The notes below the pieces were generated by a model. The model had not been told where the DNA came from, made no database searches, and worked only from the letters and a program-made list of their open reading frames with translations. From Zygnema cylindricum (taxonomy: Eukaryota > Streptophyta > Zygnematophyceae > Zygnematales > Zygnemataceae), in contig JBBHKE010002218.1 in the NCBI GenBank assembly GCA_037447655.1, forward strand, positions 35,783 through 99,782: DNA of 64,000 nt, written 5' to 3'. Shown here piece after piece: positions 45,368-55,322 of the stretch. The first letter of the stretch is position 1, and each line of letters starts with the position of its first letter. The translations under genes and the position numbers were made by a program.

Positions 45368-47334
45368 AGCGTTGTGTATTGGTAAAGAAAAAATCGCGAT
45401 AAAATCGATACCGATAGTTATCGTTTACGGTGACGTGTCCCGATACATCGCTCGGAGACCAAGAATTCCGTTTCGGCGATAAGTGGAAAAAAAGATAGTA
45501 CGCTATATAATAGTACTATAAATTATATTGTATTATATATTCACTGTATATAGCGTGGCATGCCATCGTAACCAATTTGTAAATAGTGTTAAGAGCAACA
45601 ATTAAAAGTGTGGACTTCAATCAATCTTTTAATTGTATTAAATTGGTTATTTGCATTTTCTCTAAATGGTCGCAACTACAATTTCTCATAGCATGTTTGA
45701 TGAGCCAGTTGTATACTGTGTTTTCTTTGGGTTCGAAGGAGCTTTTAGATCGTCGACTGTGCATTGCTAGTGTTGATTCGAATACAAAAATAACCAATAT
45801 ACCTTCAGTGTAATCAATGCACTAATATGGTATGAAAATAGTGCGCAATTAACTTGACATGGAGTTAAAATGTGTAGGCGACCTTTAATTTTGCGCGCTC
45901 TTTGTAGGATTAATGGTGGTATTTCACGAACATATGTTAAATTACTGATATTTTTCATAACTATGATTTAAAATCTATGTTAATACAAGTCCGTGCAACT
46001 TTCTGTTACAATTTTGAAACTTAAGATCTTAATAAAAACAAAAAAAACAATGCCTACGATGGTAAATAGATTGTAATTGAATATTGTTCTTACAATTTCA
46101 TTGTTAAATTTCATTATTACGATTAATGGTACCATGTTGGTCTATGATACGCAATATAATAAACAACCTTTAATTATAAAATAGCTTGTATTTACGTATT
46201 ATGCTTAGGGTTATTTGTATTATATGATTCGTTATATTTTCATAATTCCGAGTAGTCTCCAATTATATGAGTTTGTGTAGTCATATTGTACAATAATAAA
46301 AGGTATATAACAATATATGAAGTTATTATCTGCGGTATTTGTGATGCATGCAATTGGTTATACAATGAGGTGGCAAAAGAAGAAATGTAATATGCCTGAT
46401 AAAAATGAACACTCGATAGTTCTAGATGTGTCGAACCATTATTTTTTCATAGNNNNNNNNNNTTTATCGTACACTGCCAAAACCGTGCAGCGAGGCCACT
46501 TGGCAGTCAGACAGATTCTTAAGAAAACATGATAAGTATGCCTACAATAGAGCAATTCCAAAAGGCGAACTTCTTAGAGACTGCTAAAAATTGCAAACTC
46601 ATGTTCGAAAGCACCATGTTAATTATAAAAGTGTGCATGGCTGTTCTGGATTACACCCTAAGACGTTCTATAGTGACGAAGCTCCGGATTGGGTGGAAAG
46701 TTACATTGCGCTGTTTGATCCGCACGCATCGTGCTGAACGTCCATATGGAAAGTACAGTATCGGTACGATATTATCGCTATTCATTTGTTGTGCGATACA
46801 AATTTATTCGCTCTGAATCTTTTGTCGCGTTACATTGAAAGGTGGGTTAGGCCTCGAAGCAGTGATATCTTGCAGAATCCCACATTAGGTCTTGTCGGTA
46901 CGTGTGAAAATATTAATTGTACCACGAAAGCTTGTACTCAAACGTTAAAAATCGTCAGAGATTCTTCAAGCGGAAAACCTTAACGAGATAACATCCGTAT
47001 GAATAGTACAAAAGAATTCTTAGACAGACTGACGGTTCACCGGAGCGACGTGCCAAAACCGTCACATGCTATTTTACCTCCCGCCAAAAAAGGCACTGAC
47101 AAATTTGTACAGTAACCTGTGTGGATTAAAAGTATGGAAAGTACAGTTTTGTAATGTACTGTACTTATAATTTCCGGGTTCACCTCCAAGCCTAGTTGTT
47201 CAATACGCGCGTTTTTTTCCTTTTTTCCAGTTTCTACGTATTGTACGTGACTTTTCAAAAAATCGCAAAAAAAAGTCTACTGTAAACTGAAACTGCAATT
47301 TTACGGCAACCTATAGACAAATTACGGTAACTGT
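45368..47334. other. No gene seen; second assembly gap
   Basis: AT-rich sequence. Ten N lie at 46453-46462 and may interrupt a feature. Short open stretches on both sides of the gap show no recognisable domain. Confidence 0.5.
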
Positions 47335-47778
47335 TCAATTTTTTACGGAAACTGTACGGTAGTTGACGAAAAGATTCGATGCACGTTTCCGTACTTTCTG
47401 TTCAGTAAACTGAACAGAATGTACACGGAATGTACGGGAAAATATCGTGTCGTCTACGGACATTTCCAAAAAGAGACGTTGCGGCGTCACACTATTTGAG
47501 CGCTGTAAGTTCAAAATGTGTACGGGCGTCCTCTTCAACTTTTCGAAAAGAAGCCGCAATAAATACTTCAACAGTTGAATGCGAAAATTCAAGGAAGACG
47601 CCATTACCGACGCCACGACAGTAGTTAGTAAACTGCCGTTGAAGCAGTTGACGAAGAAGTCACGGACCTCCAAAAAAGCAGCCATGCCTAGAGTTCGAGG
47701 AGAGGAGTGGGACCTCGTGAAGCCTCCAGACGGTGGGATTCTAGTAGACAATGGAGAGGAGTAGAGAGAGAAGACCAT
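47335..47778 (-). other. Unassigned 147-codon open stretch
   Basis: A minus-strand frame of 147 codons overlaps two shorter plus-strand frames. No family motif, signal peptide or splice context is visible. The length exceeds most chance frames here, but the region merges on the right into a SINE-like segment, so it may be retroelement-derived. I do not call a gene. Confidence 0.2.
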
Positions 47779-47905
47779 GGCTGCCTCTCTGTGAAAGACA
47801 GTTATTATGACAAAAGTTTAACATTTCGCATGAATTGAACCAGCGTCTGTGAGTGACGCCTAACGCATACTGATACACTTGTCTATAACCAGTTGATGTA
47901 TATTT
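47690..47905 (-). repeat. Possible SINE/LTR-like fragment with tRNA-like end
   Basis: Contains AGAGAAGACCATGGCTGCCTC, similar to the AGAGCCATGGCTGTCTC block of the Copia LTR U3 starts. It then shows a minus-strand box A-like AACTGGTTATAGAC and box B-like GGTTCAATTCA. No LTR body follows. Confidence 0.4.
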
Positions 47906-48150
47906 TCGGACGCATACATGATGTGTGATAGTAATTTGGATACATATTTTTTTTTACTACTAATTTAATGGAAAGCGTACAAACTGCAGAACATGTTCAA
48001 TTCAATTTTTTTAACATGTAAGGATTTGTACGGAAAAAAAATCATTAACGTTTTTTACGATTTTTTCAAATCGACCTCTCCAATTTCTACGTATTGTACG
48101 CGCGTTCGAATCGTGCGTAGAATACGTTTTGAACAACTATGCCTCCAAGC

Positions 48151-48453
48151 CATAGTTGAAAAGTAGGTGAAAGTAGGCCCATACAAATATGCCTATTGTA
48201 TGCAAAACATACAATATGACCTTAAGACCCATATTGTATTCAAACCTATTCGGACCAATTAAAACATTCGGACCAAAAATTGGACCAATTAAAACATTCG
48301 GACCAAAAACTTTTATTTACACCGTCAGATTTGGACGATCGGACGGTCGCTGATCAAAGTAGCGATCTAAGAAGATCACATGAAAAGCCCATAACACAAC
48401 GATAAAGGCGCCGACCAAAGGCCTACCATAATAACGCCTACTTTTGAACTATG
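48151..48453 (-). mobile_element. hAT-type MITE B3
   Basis: 303 bp, CATAGTTGAAAAGTAGG to CCTACTTTTGAACTATG, flanked by the exact 8-bp duplication CTCCAAGC (48143-48150, 48454-48461). Confidence 0.92.
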
Positions 48454-48734
48454 CTCCAAGCTTTTAACGTTGAACGAGTGTCCACCAAGTCGCACACACG
48501 AATTTGTTGGAATCTTTTTGTGACAGAGGGATGATTGTTCTTCTACGTAACGATCAATGCACGCGACAAGGCTGACAGAGATTCTCCGTACAAAGGAACT
48601 TGGTACTATCTAAAAACAGGAAGTGGAAAATCTCCAATCAGTATATAAATAAGGGAACGTTGTTCGCCCCTCTGCGAAGCCTTATATAGGCGGTAGGCGG
48701 TGTGTCTGTCATCGATTTTTTCCGTCCGTCCGCA

Positions 48735-49140
48735 GTACGGACAGCCGTATGGTTGGCACAATGTAACGGTACCTCTCGTACCGCCGTACGGATGGGATAA
48801 TCTTACATTGCCACTTGTCGGTGTGCAGACCACCGTACGGTTAGCATACTCTAACATTGCCAACCGTCGGTGTGCAGAGCGCCGTACGGTTGGCGAAACC
48901 TAACATTGCCACCCGTCGGTGTGCAGACTGCCGTACGGATGGCGCAATTTAACGTTGTCGTTCGTCGCTGTGCAGAACGCCGTACGGATGGCTTAATTTA
49001 ACGTTGACGTGCGTCGTGTGCAGACCACCGTACGGATGGCATAATGTAATATTGCCAAACGTCGCTGTGTAGACCGCGTACGGTTGGCACAATGTAACGT
49101 TGCCAACCGTCGAAGGCCGCCGTGCCGCTGGCAGAATGTA
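48735..49140 (+). repeat. 49-bp minisatellite
   Basis: About eight diverged units with period 47-49 bp, each with CCGTACGG(T/A)TGGC, a TAACRTTGCCA core and CGTCGGTGTGCAGAC. CCGTACGG occurs at 48784, 48833, 48882, 48931, 48980 and 49028. The array resumes after the MITE at 49141-49678. Confidence 0.9.
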
Positions 49141-49678
49141 CACCGCGAATCGTTATTAGAGTATATAAATATAATTTGGGTTCCTGAAATTTTGAGTTTT
49201 TTTCCTAAATAGGATACATGATTTTATTTTTTCCTTCACGTTAATTAAGGTACCGTATTGAATAGCGTAAAAAATGAAAGTACAGTAAGATCTAAATAGT
49301 GTGGTGTACGGTCGATGTCAGACCGTACATAAATGTACCTTTTAAAGTGAAAATTTTACAAAAAATAATTTAAATCAGATGCGCCAAGCATAGGAACGTG
49401 CACTCAAAAAACGGAATTAGTCTGACAAGTAAATTAGTCTGACATGTACGGAAAATTAAATTTCACGACGGCGTACGATTTCTAATATTTTGTACAAATA
49501 CATATGTTAATGTATACAATCGTACGGAGAATATTTAATTTTTGTTGTTCCCAAATTAGCATTAAGCCGAAATTACAATACACCTTTTTTAAAAAAAGTC
49601 AAATTCTTAATTAGCATAAATTACAGTAAATTACCTTCAACACTATTTAAACTTTGATACTAATAATGATTCGCGGTG
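49141..49678 (+). mobile_element. CACCG MITE splitting the minisatellite
   Basis: 538 bp, CACCGCGAATCGTTATTAGAG to ACTAATAATGATTCGCGGTG, TA-flanked. Its right half matches 11080-11319, the 5' end of the pogo-like copy 1, so it is another derivative of that family. Confidence 0.9.
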
Positions 49679-49680
49679 TA

Positions 49681-49885
49681 TAGTTGTCGTGCGATCGTCC
49701 GCAGTACGGACCGCCTTACTTTTGGCACAACGTGACGCTGCCGTGCGTCAACGGTAAAGACCGCCGAACCGCTAGCACAACTGACGTTGCCGTGTGTCAC
49801 GTGACGTTGCCATGCGTCAACGGTACAAACCGCCGGACTGCTGGCACAACGTGACGTTGCCGTACGTCCGGGGTACGGGCATGAT
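49681..49885 (+). repeat. Minisatellite, right part
   Basis: Diverged units (GGCACAACGTGACG(T/C)TGCCGTGCGTC) continue the array of 48735-49140 beyond the MITE. Confidence 0.7.
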
Positions 49886-49896
49886 AAACTTGACTG

Positions 49897-50278
49897 TGGT
49901 GTTGGGTATCGGGTAAACTCATATCGCGATAATCGATCGAGCAGAATCCTCAATATATCGTACCGAGACCAACATAAATTATCGCGATATACATCGCGAA
50001 AATTGGGTGTTCGTACAGCTGAAGAACAAAAATCGTACGGAAAATCGACAGAAAATCGTACGGACCCCCCCCCCCCCCCTCCACTGAGCGAGCGCCACAG
50101 TGGGGGGGGGGGGGGGGGGGGAGGGGTTGAGAAAAAAACCGGGAAGAAAAGAAAAAAATCGCGTGAATATCCGGATATTTAGCTTCTAGGTACATGGATT
50201 CGATATATCGATAAACGGATCCCTAAAAGGCGACATATATATCGAATATCGGCAATAGGTCCTCGATACCCAACACTA
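49897..50278 (-). mobile_element. hAT-like element E2, short, with C/G hairpin
   Basis: 382 bp, TGGTGTTGGGTATCGGG to CGATACCCAACACTA. Same termini and ATCGATAT-rich subterminal parts as E1. The interior has a run of C (50064-50079), CCACTG, a short loop, CAGTGG and a run of G (50103-50121). Confidence 0.8.
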
Positions 50279-50777
50279 CACCGCCAATCGCTATTAGCGT
50301 AGTGTACTCTAATTCCACCCCGCTTTTTTTTTTTTCTCCATTAGCGTAGTTCATTCTATTTTTTTCTTTACTCTATTTAGGGTTAATTTGTTAGTACCGT
50401 ACAAAACGGAAGTACTTTATCATTTAATTAGTGTTGTATACGGACAGTGTCAGACCGTACAAAATTGTATTTTTTTAAGTGAAAAAGTATAATTAATGAG
50501 TTTTAGTAACCGCGGACGCATGAGAATGTGCGCTCTAAAAAGGGGATATAATCGGGTTGTGTGAACATAAGATTTGTCAGATTTTGGTCGAAAACCTATA
50601 TTAGTGTGAGCATGTTTGCGACCGACATTTTTTTTCTTTCAAAGACCCAAATTAAAATTTTTAAACAATTAGAATGTATGTTTTTTATTCAAGATTTTCA
50701 AATTCTTAATTAGCATAAGCAGCGGTAATTATTCATATATGCTAAATAAACTTCTACGCTAATAGCGATTGGCGATG
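50279..50777 (-). mobile_element. CACCG MITE, pogo-derived (A1 type)
   Basis: 499 bp, CACCGCCAATCGCTATTAGCG to CGCTAATAGCGATTGGCGATG. It shares TA with the end of E2. Internal landmarks are those of 25759-26312 and 39359-39890, reversed. Confidence 0.9.
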
Positions 50778-51554
50778 TAGTTGACACGGTACATGCCCGT
50801 GTAACGGGCGTTGATTTACTAGTGATGGGGAGATTTTAGGGTGTTTAGGGTATTTCCCGTGCATTTCGTACATTCCGATAAATACGTTAAAGCTGCCTTA
50901 CATTCTCCGTACTCCTTGGTTTTTTAGGGTACACATGTCGTACAGTGACGTACATTTTCGTAAGTTTTCGTACGTTTCTAGGATTTTTTAAGGAATTTTA
51001 AGGGTTAAGGGGATGGTTTCGGTACGTTTTCGTACATCGTACAACGAAAACTAACAAACGGTATGAAAGTAACGCATAATACGTAGTTTTTCGGAAAAAA
51101 GTCGCAATCCGTACGAATAAGACAACTATGCTTATGTTGTTCACGTGTGGGCGTCAACAAATGATACTCGGCGTCGACAATTGTCCCAATATGTCAGGAG
51201 CTCTTTGCGGCGTACAAATCTCCGCAGTTTGTTCCCAGATCGTTGGCGTCTACAAATGTCAGCAGTTTGTTGGCGTCTACAAGTGTCGCAAGTATTGGCG
51301 ACGTGTACAACTGCCACATTTTTAAAATATGAATATAATGAACGCGCAAGTAACGATTGACATAGGCACATTTTGAAAAGTACACCGTAAAATCAGCGCT
51401 AAATTCCAAAATAACGTTTCAAAATATCGGTTACATGGGGACACGCCCTTACTCTACCAAGTCGTCTGTCGTATTATAGAAAAACCTGTGTTAAAACTTA
51501 AAAACGATTTCATTCATATAGCAGATTCACCGGGTCGATAAGTTTTTCCCAAAA
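50778..51554. other. No gene seen; short GTCTACAA repeats
   Basis: 51145-51320 has several irregular units of TTGGCGTCTACAA and TGTC(A/G)GCAG type. At 51428-51450 a sequence like the Harbinger-type terminus of F (GGTTACATGGGGACACGCCC followed by TTA) is isolated, perhaps a relic. Confidence 0.5.
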
Positions 51555-51755
51555 CACCTTGAATCGCTATTAGGGTTAATAATTTTTTCGCCACTTACAA
51601 CATCTTTTCTCCATACACACTTGTCGGATTTTCAGTTTGAGACCGCCAATCGGAAGCTGAGAGTCTTAACTTTCAATCGCAATCCGACATGTGTGTACGG
51701 AGAAATGTGTTTTAAGAGACGAAAAAAACATTAACACTAATAGCAATTCACGGTG
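51555..51755 (+). mobile_element. Short CACC MITE, CGCCACTT subfamily
   Basis: 201 bp, CACCTTGAATCGCTATTAGGG to CACTAATAGCAATTCACGGTG, TA on the right, AA on the left. Same inner blocks as 45185-45367. Confidence 0.85.
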
Positions 51756-52091
51756 TATTGCCCCGTGATAATATTGAAGTACATCGACGGGAGTCAATCT
51801 GTTATGTCGCGACAGACGAATTCTGACAGACCGCAATGATTGTCTTTTTTTTTTTTTTTTTAACGATCTACAAAAACTGAGATGCATAATATTTTATATT
51901 TTTATCCCTTTAAAATTTCAGGACAAGCACGACAACTGACCAATACTATTTCTTTGCCATTGGCATGGCAGACACGTCGGCATGATGGTGACCCATTGAT
52001 CGAATGTTCCCACGTGTCTATCTCACGTTTGACAGTGGTAGCCGACATCTCTAACATGACTTTGGCTGAAAGAGTAAACAATTAAAAGATC

Positions 52092-52162
52092 TCTCCGGCC
52101 GGGAATTGAACCCGGGTCTCCCGCGTGACAGGCGGGGATACTTACCACTATACTACCGAAGA
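52092..52162 (-). tRNA. tRNA-Asp (GTC)
   Basis: Folds on the minus strand as a full cloverleaf. The acceptor TCTTCGG pairs with CCGGAGA, the D arm is GTATAGTGGTAAGTAT, the anticodon arm is CCCGC-CTGTCAC-GCGGG with anticodon GTC, and the T arm is CCGGG-TTCAATT-CCCGG. Internal promoters are TAGTATAGTGGTAAG (box A) and GGTTCAATTCC (box B). CCA is not encoded. A TTTT terminator follows within about ten bases. It is 71 nt, the usual size, with no intron. It looks functional; the acceptor has one G-T pair. Confidence 0.95.
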
Positions 52163-53900
52163 AGATGTCTGTTACAAAAAAATGTTTATATTTAAAACTT
52201 TTTACAGATTGCGATAATTTCATAAAATGTGACTTTTTGCTCTTCTTTTCGTGTTCACTCTTTCCAAAAACTTTTAACTCTCTACCACCGTACCATTATT
52301 AGATAGAAGCATAGAATATTTACACCACACTATATCCAATTATCCAATCGGAGCCGTAGGTAAGTGAAATCTTACTGTACCTACGGAGTACGGACAAATA
52401 AGCAGTGGAACGGAGAGGCCTTCGTTAACTCTGTCGTATGAAATAGTGGAAACAAAAAAGAGAAATAATCTTCCCATTAGAGCAATTTATAACAAGTCAG
52501 AAAGTATATGCCAAGGCGTAGACTCGGGCAATGTTTGGTCACTCTACGGTCGTTAAAGTGAGTCTTTTTTTGTTCCATAAATCATAAAATAGTGTTAATA
52601 GCATTATAAGTCGGCTTTCTCCACCCTTATTACGAAGCCAGTTACGAATGTCCAAGATTTAACTTCTGAATGACGTGCCCTTAAATAAAAAATGAAAAGG
52701 AAAAGCATAACATAGAAGTGAACAACATCTGTTTCCGTACATAAATGATCAATGAATGTGGTGAAAAAAAACATTACTGGACAACAAATCTTGTTTCTGT
52801 TCTGTTTAGTGAGAAACTAAATTTGATGCACACAATCCAGAAACGATGCGTCTTTTTCAGAAAGGAAATCGTGAGAGATTATTAAAAAAAAAAAACAAGA
52901 GGGAGAGGAGAAGAAGCTCTATCTAAATTATTTATCGGCAGACTGTGCAACAAATACTCGCATGAACTTACCTTTGCAAAAAATGAAGCGACTTGCAATA
53001 CTGATAAGCCTGCCGTTAGTGTTGACAGGTCTATGTTACTTGTCCTTTTAACAGTTAATAATACATTCGATGCATGGTCGATTGTAATCGATTCCGTTAA
53101 ACATTGTTACTACCACACTTTTTAATGTAGAAGAAAAAAAGAAAACGAAGATCTAATTGCTTTTAAATTCACCAAACCAACATCGAGTATTTTCAAATAT
53201 TCAAAAACAATACTATGCAAATAATCACGCAAAAACATGTTTCCGCATAGAACTGCACAGTACTGTTTCCATTTCTTGTAGCTCTTAGATACAACACAAG
53301 ATATAGTGAAAGAGAAATTTCTTATCCAAATAAGACGAAAAAAATAGTAGAGAAGCCTTCTTCTCTTGAATTTTCTCATTTCCAAAAAAAAAGGAATGAT
53401 ACAGAATTAGAAAGTCATCTAAAAAGTAGGAAATAATTTCAGCTCCTGGTAAACATCGAAAAAAATTATAAAACCTTCTAAAAACTTTTTAATTACAACT
53501 GCAGATCTGGAAAACCCTTAAAAAAAAAAAAAAAAAAAAAAAGGAACCTCGAAATATTCTGGTCTATAATATCGCGACAAGATATTTGCCGCATACATAA
53601 AATACCGGAGATACTCCAATCACAATTCAATAGTGTCTAAAAAACCCTAAAAAACCAAAACTACAAACTATTTTTCGAACAAAACAAAAAAAGCAAAATT
53701 TTATCTGACGGATCATAAGATGAACGTGATCAGAGTCTCTCCCGTTTTTGAAATAAGTTAGCAGTTTTTCTGTTTTTTTTTCCGTTTTGTTAACATTTCA
53801 TCATATTATTACTCGCTTTTTTTTTGTTTCTTTCCTGAAGTTTCAATATTCGTACTTAAATGCTTTCCTCTTTTGACAACCACTCCATCTATAACAAGCA
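52163..53900. other. No gene seen
   Basis: AT-rich DNA with poly(A) at 53521-53542. Open stretches up to 87 codons have low-complexity composition and no motif. Confidence 0.55.
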
Positions 53901-53907
53901 CATACAA

Positions 53908-54020
53908 AGAAGGAAAAAAGGAAAAAAAAGAAAAAAACGGAAAAAGGGAAAAATAGGAAAAAGGGAAAAAAAGGAAAAAGGGAGAAAAAAGAAAAAGGGA
54001 AAAAAAGGAAAAAAGGGGAA
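53908..54020 (+). repeat. GGAAAAA-type low-complexity tract
   Basis: Purine-only repeats of GGAAAAA and GGGAAAAA, at the 3' side of the host gene. Confidence 0.85.
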
Positions 54021-54050
54021 CAGAGTATACATTGATTTAGTTAAAAAAAA

Positions 54051-54928
54051 CTATTGTGGATAAAGGGCATCTTGAAAGATAGAGATGACCTGTCACAGGG
54101 AGAGGAAAGAGAGAGATTCGAGGGAGAAGGACAGGGAGAGAGGCTCCAAACGGAAAGTAAACCATTGCTCCTCGTGACACACCCCAAAGATGTATTTGCT
54201 TCATTTTTTTATATATTTATACATAGCTGCTTTTTACATTTTGATGAACCATTGGAAAAGACCAAAACGACTAATAAACTAAATTACGATAAATATTAAA
54301 TAAATAATAAACGATAAAATACATAATTAATAATAATTCACTTTTCTAATACAAACATTCATTTTCCATTTTCATTCCATTCAATATTTTAGACAGCTGC
54401 AATTCCAAGGGCACTGTCATAGCAACAAAAGTGTTTTTTGTAAAATATCAAAAGTGCTTACGTCTTTTTAAATTTCCAATGTATATTGGTTTTTTGGTTT
54501 TTTAAGCTCAATAAATCGAGGTATTACATCACCTTCCACTCAAAACAGGTGCGATACCCATGGGCACCGTCGTAGCAACAAATTTTTTCTTTGTAAAAAT
54601 TTAAACAAATCCAACATCTTTTTAAACGGACTGATGAATTTTGTGAGGTATATTACCTTCCACGCGTACATTACCAAAAACGCGACCACATCCGCCGACC
54701 AGACAGCTGCGAATGATCTCCAGACCAGAGGTAGTGTGACGTTGATGAGAGGGACAAGGAGAAAGAGATAGTTGAGGGCTTCCTTCTCTTTTGAAGAACA
54801 GTCTCGAGCACGAAGTGATGGTATGGCTGCCAAAAAAAGAGTAAAACGTTCATTTTTTACCACAGTTAGTGTCGATATTCGTACTGAGTTTGCAGTGATG
54901 TTCGACATTTGTGATAACAGGTATTTAT

Positions 54929-54959
<31 letters not shown>

Positions 54960-55263
54960 CACACACAGACACACAAACAGACAGACTGACACAGACAGAC
55001 TATGGACGAAAGACTTATAGGCGGAAAGATGGATATATGGACAGATGGACAGGTAAACAGATAAACGGATAGACGGAAAGACGGAGAGATGGAGAGACAG
55101 GCAGACAGTCAGATCGACAGACAGACACACGGATAGACAGAGAAACGGACAAACGAACAGAGGGACACAGACATACATAGAGAGAAGGATAGACAGAGAG
55201 ACCTAAACGGATAGGTCAACGAAGATAAATAATACACAGAGAGGGAGAGAGAGGCAGAGGGAG

Positions 55264-55322
<59 letters not shown>

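Noticed and set aside
46317-46983. Possible small genes around the second gap
   Set aside because: Frames of 65-95 codons show no domain, splice context or paralogue in the window.
48735-49140. CRISPR-like array
   Set aside because: Adjacent units are similar over their full length with no unique spacers, and the context is eukaryotic. It is a minisatellite.
54827-55178. Extension of the 212-codon minus-strand frame upstream of exon 3
   Set aside because: The upstream part is CA and GACA microsatellite translation. A strong acceptor at 54827 and exact phase with exon 2 show that only 54657-54826 is exon.
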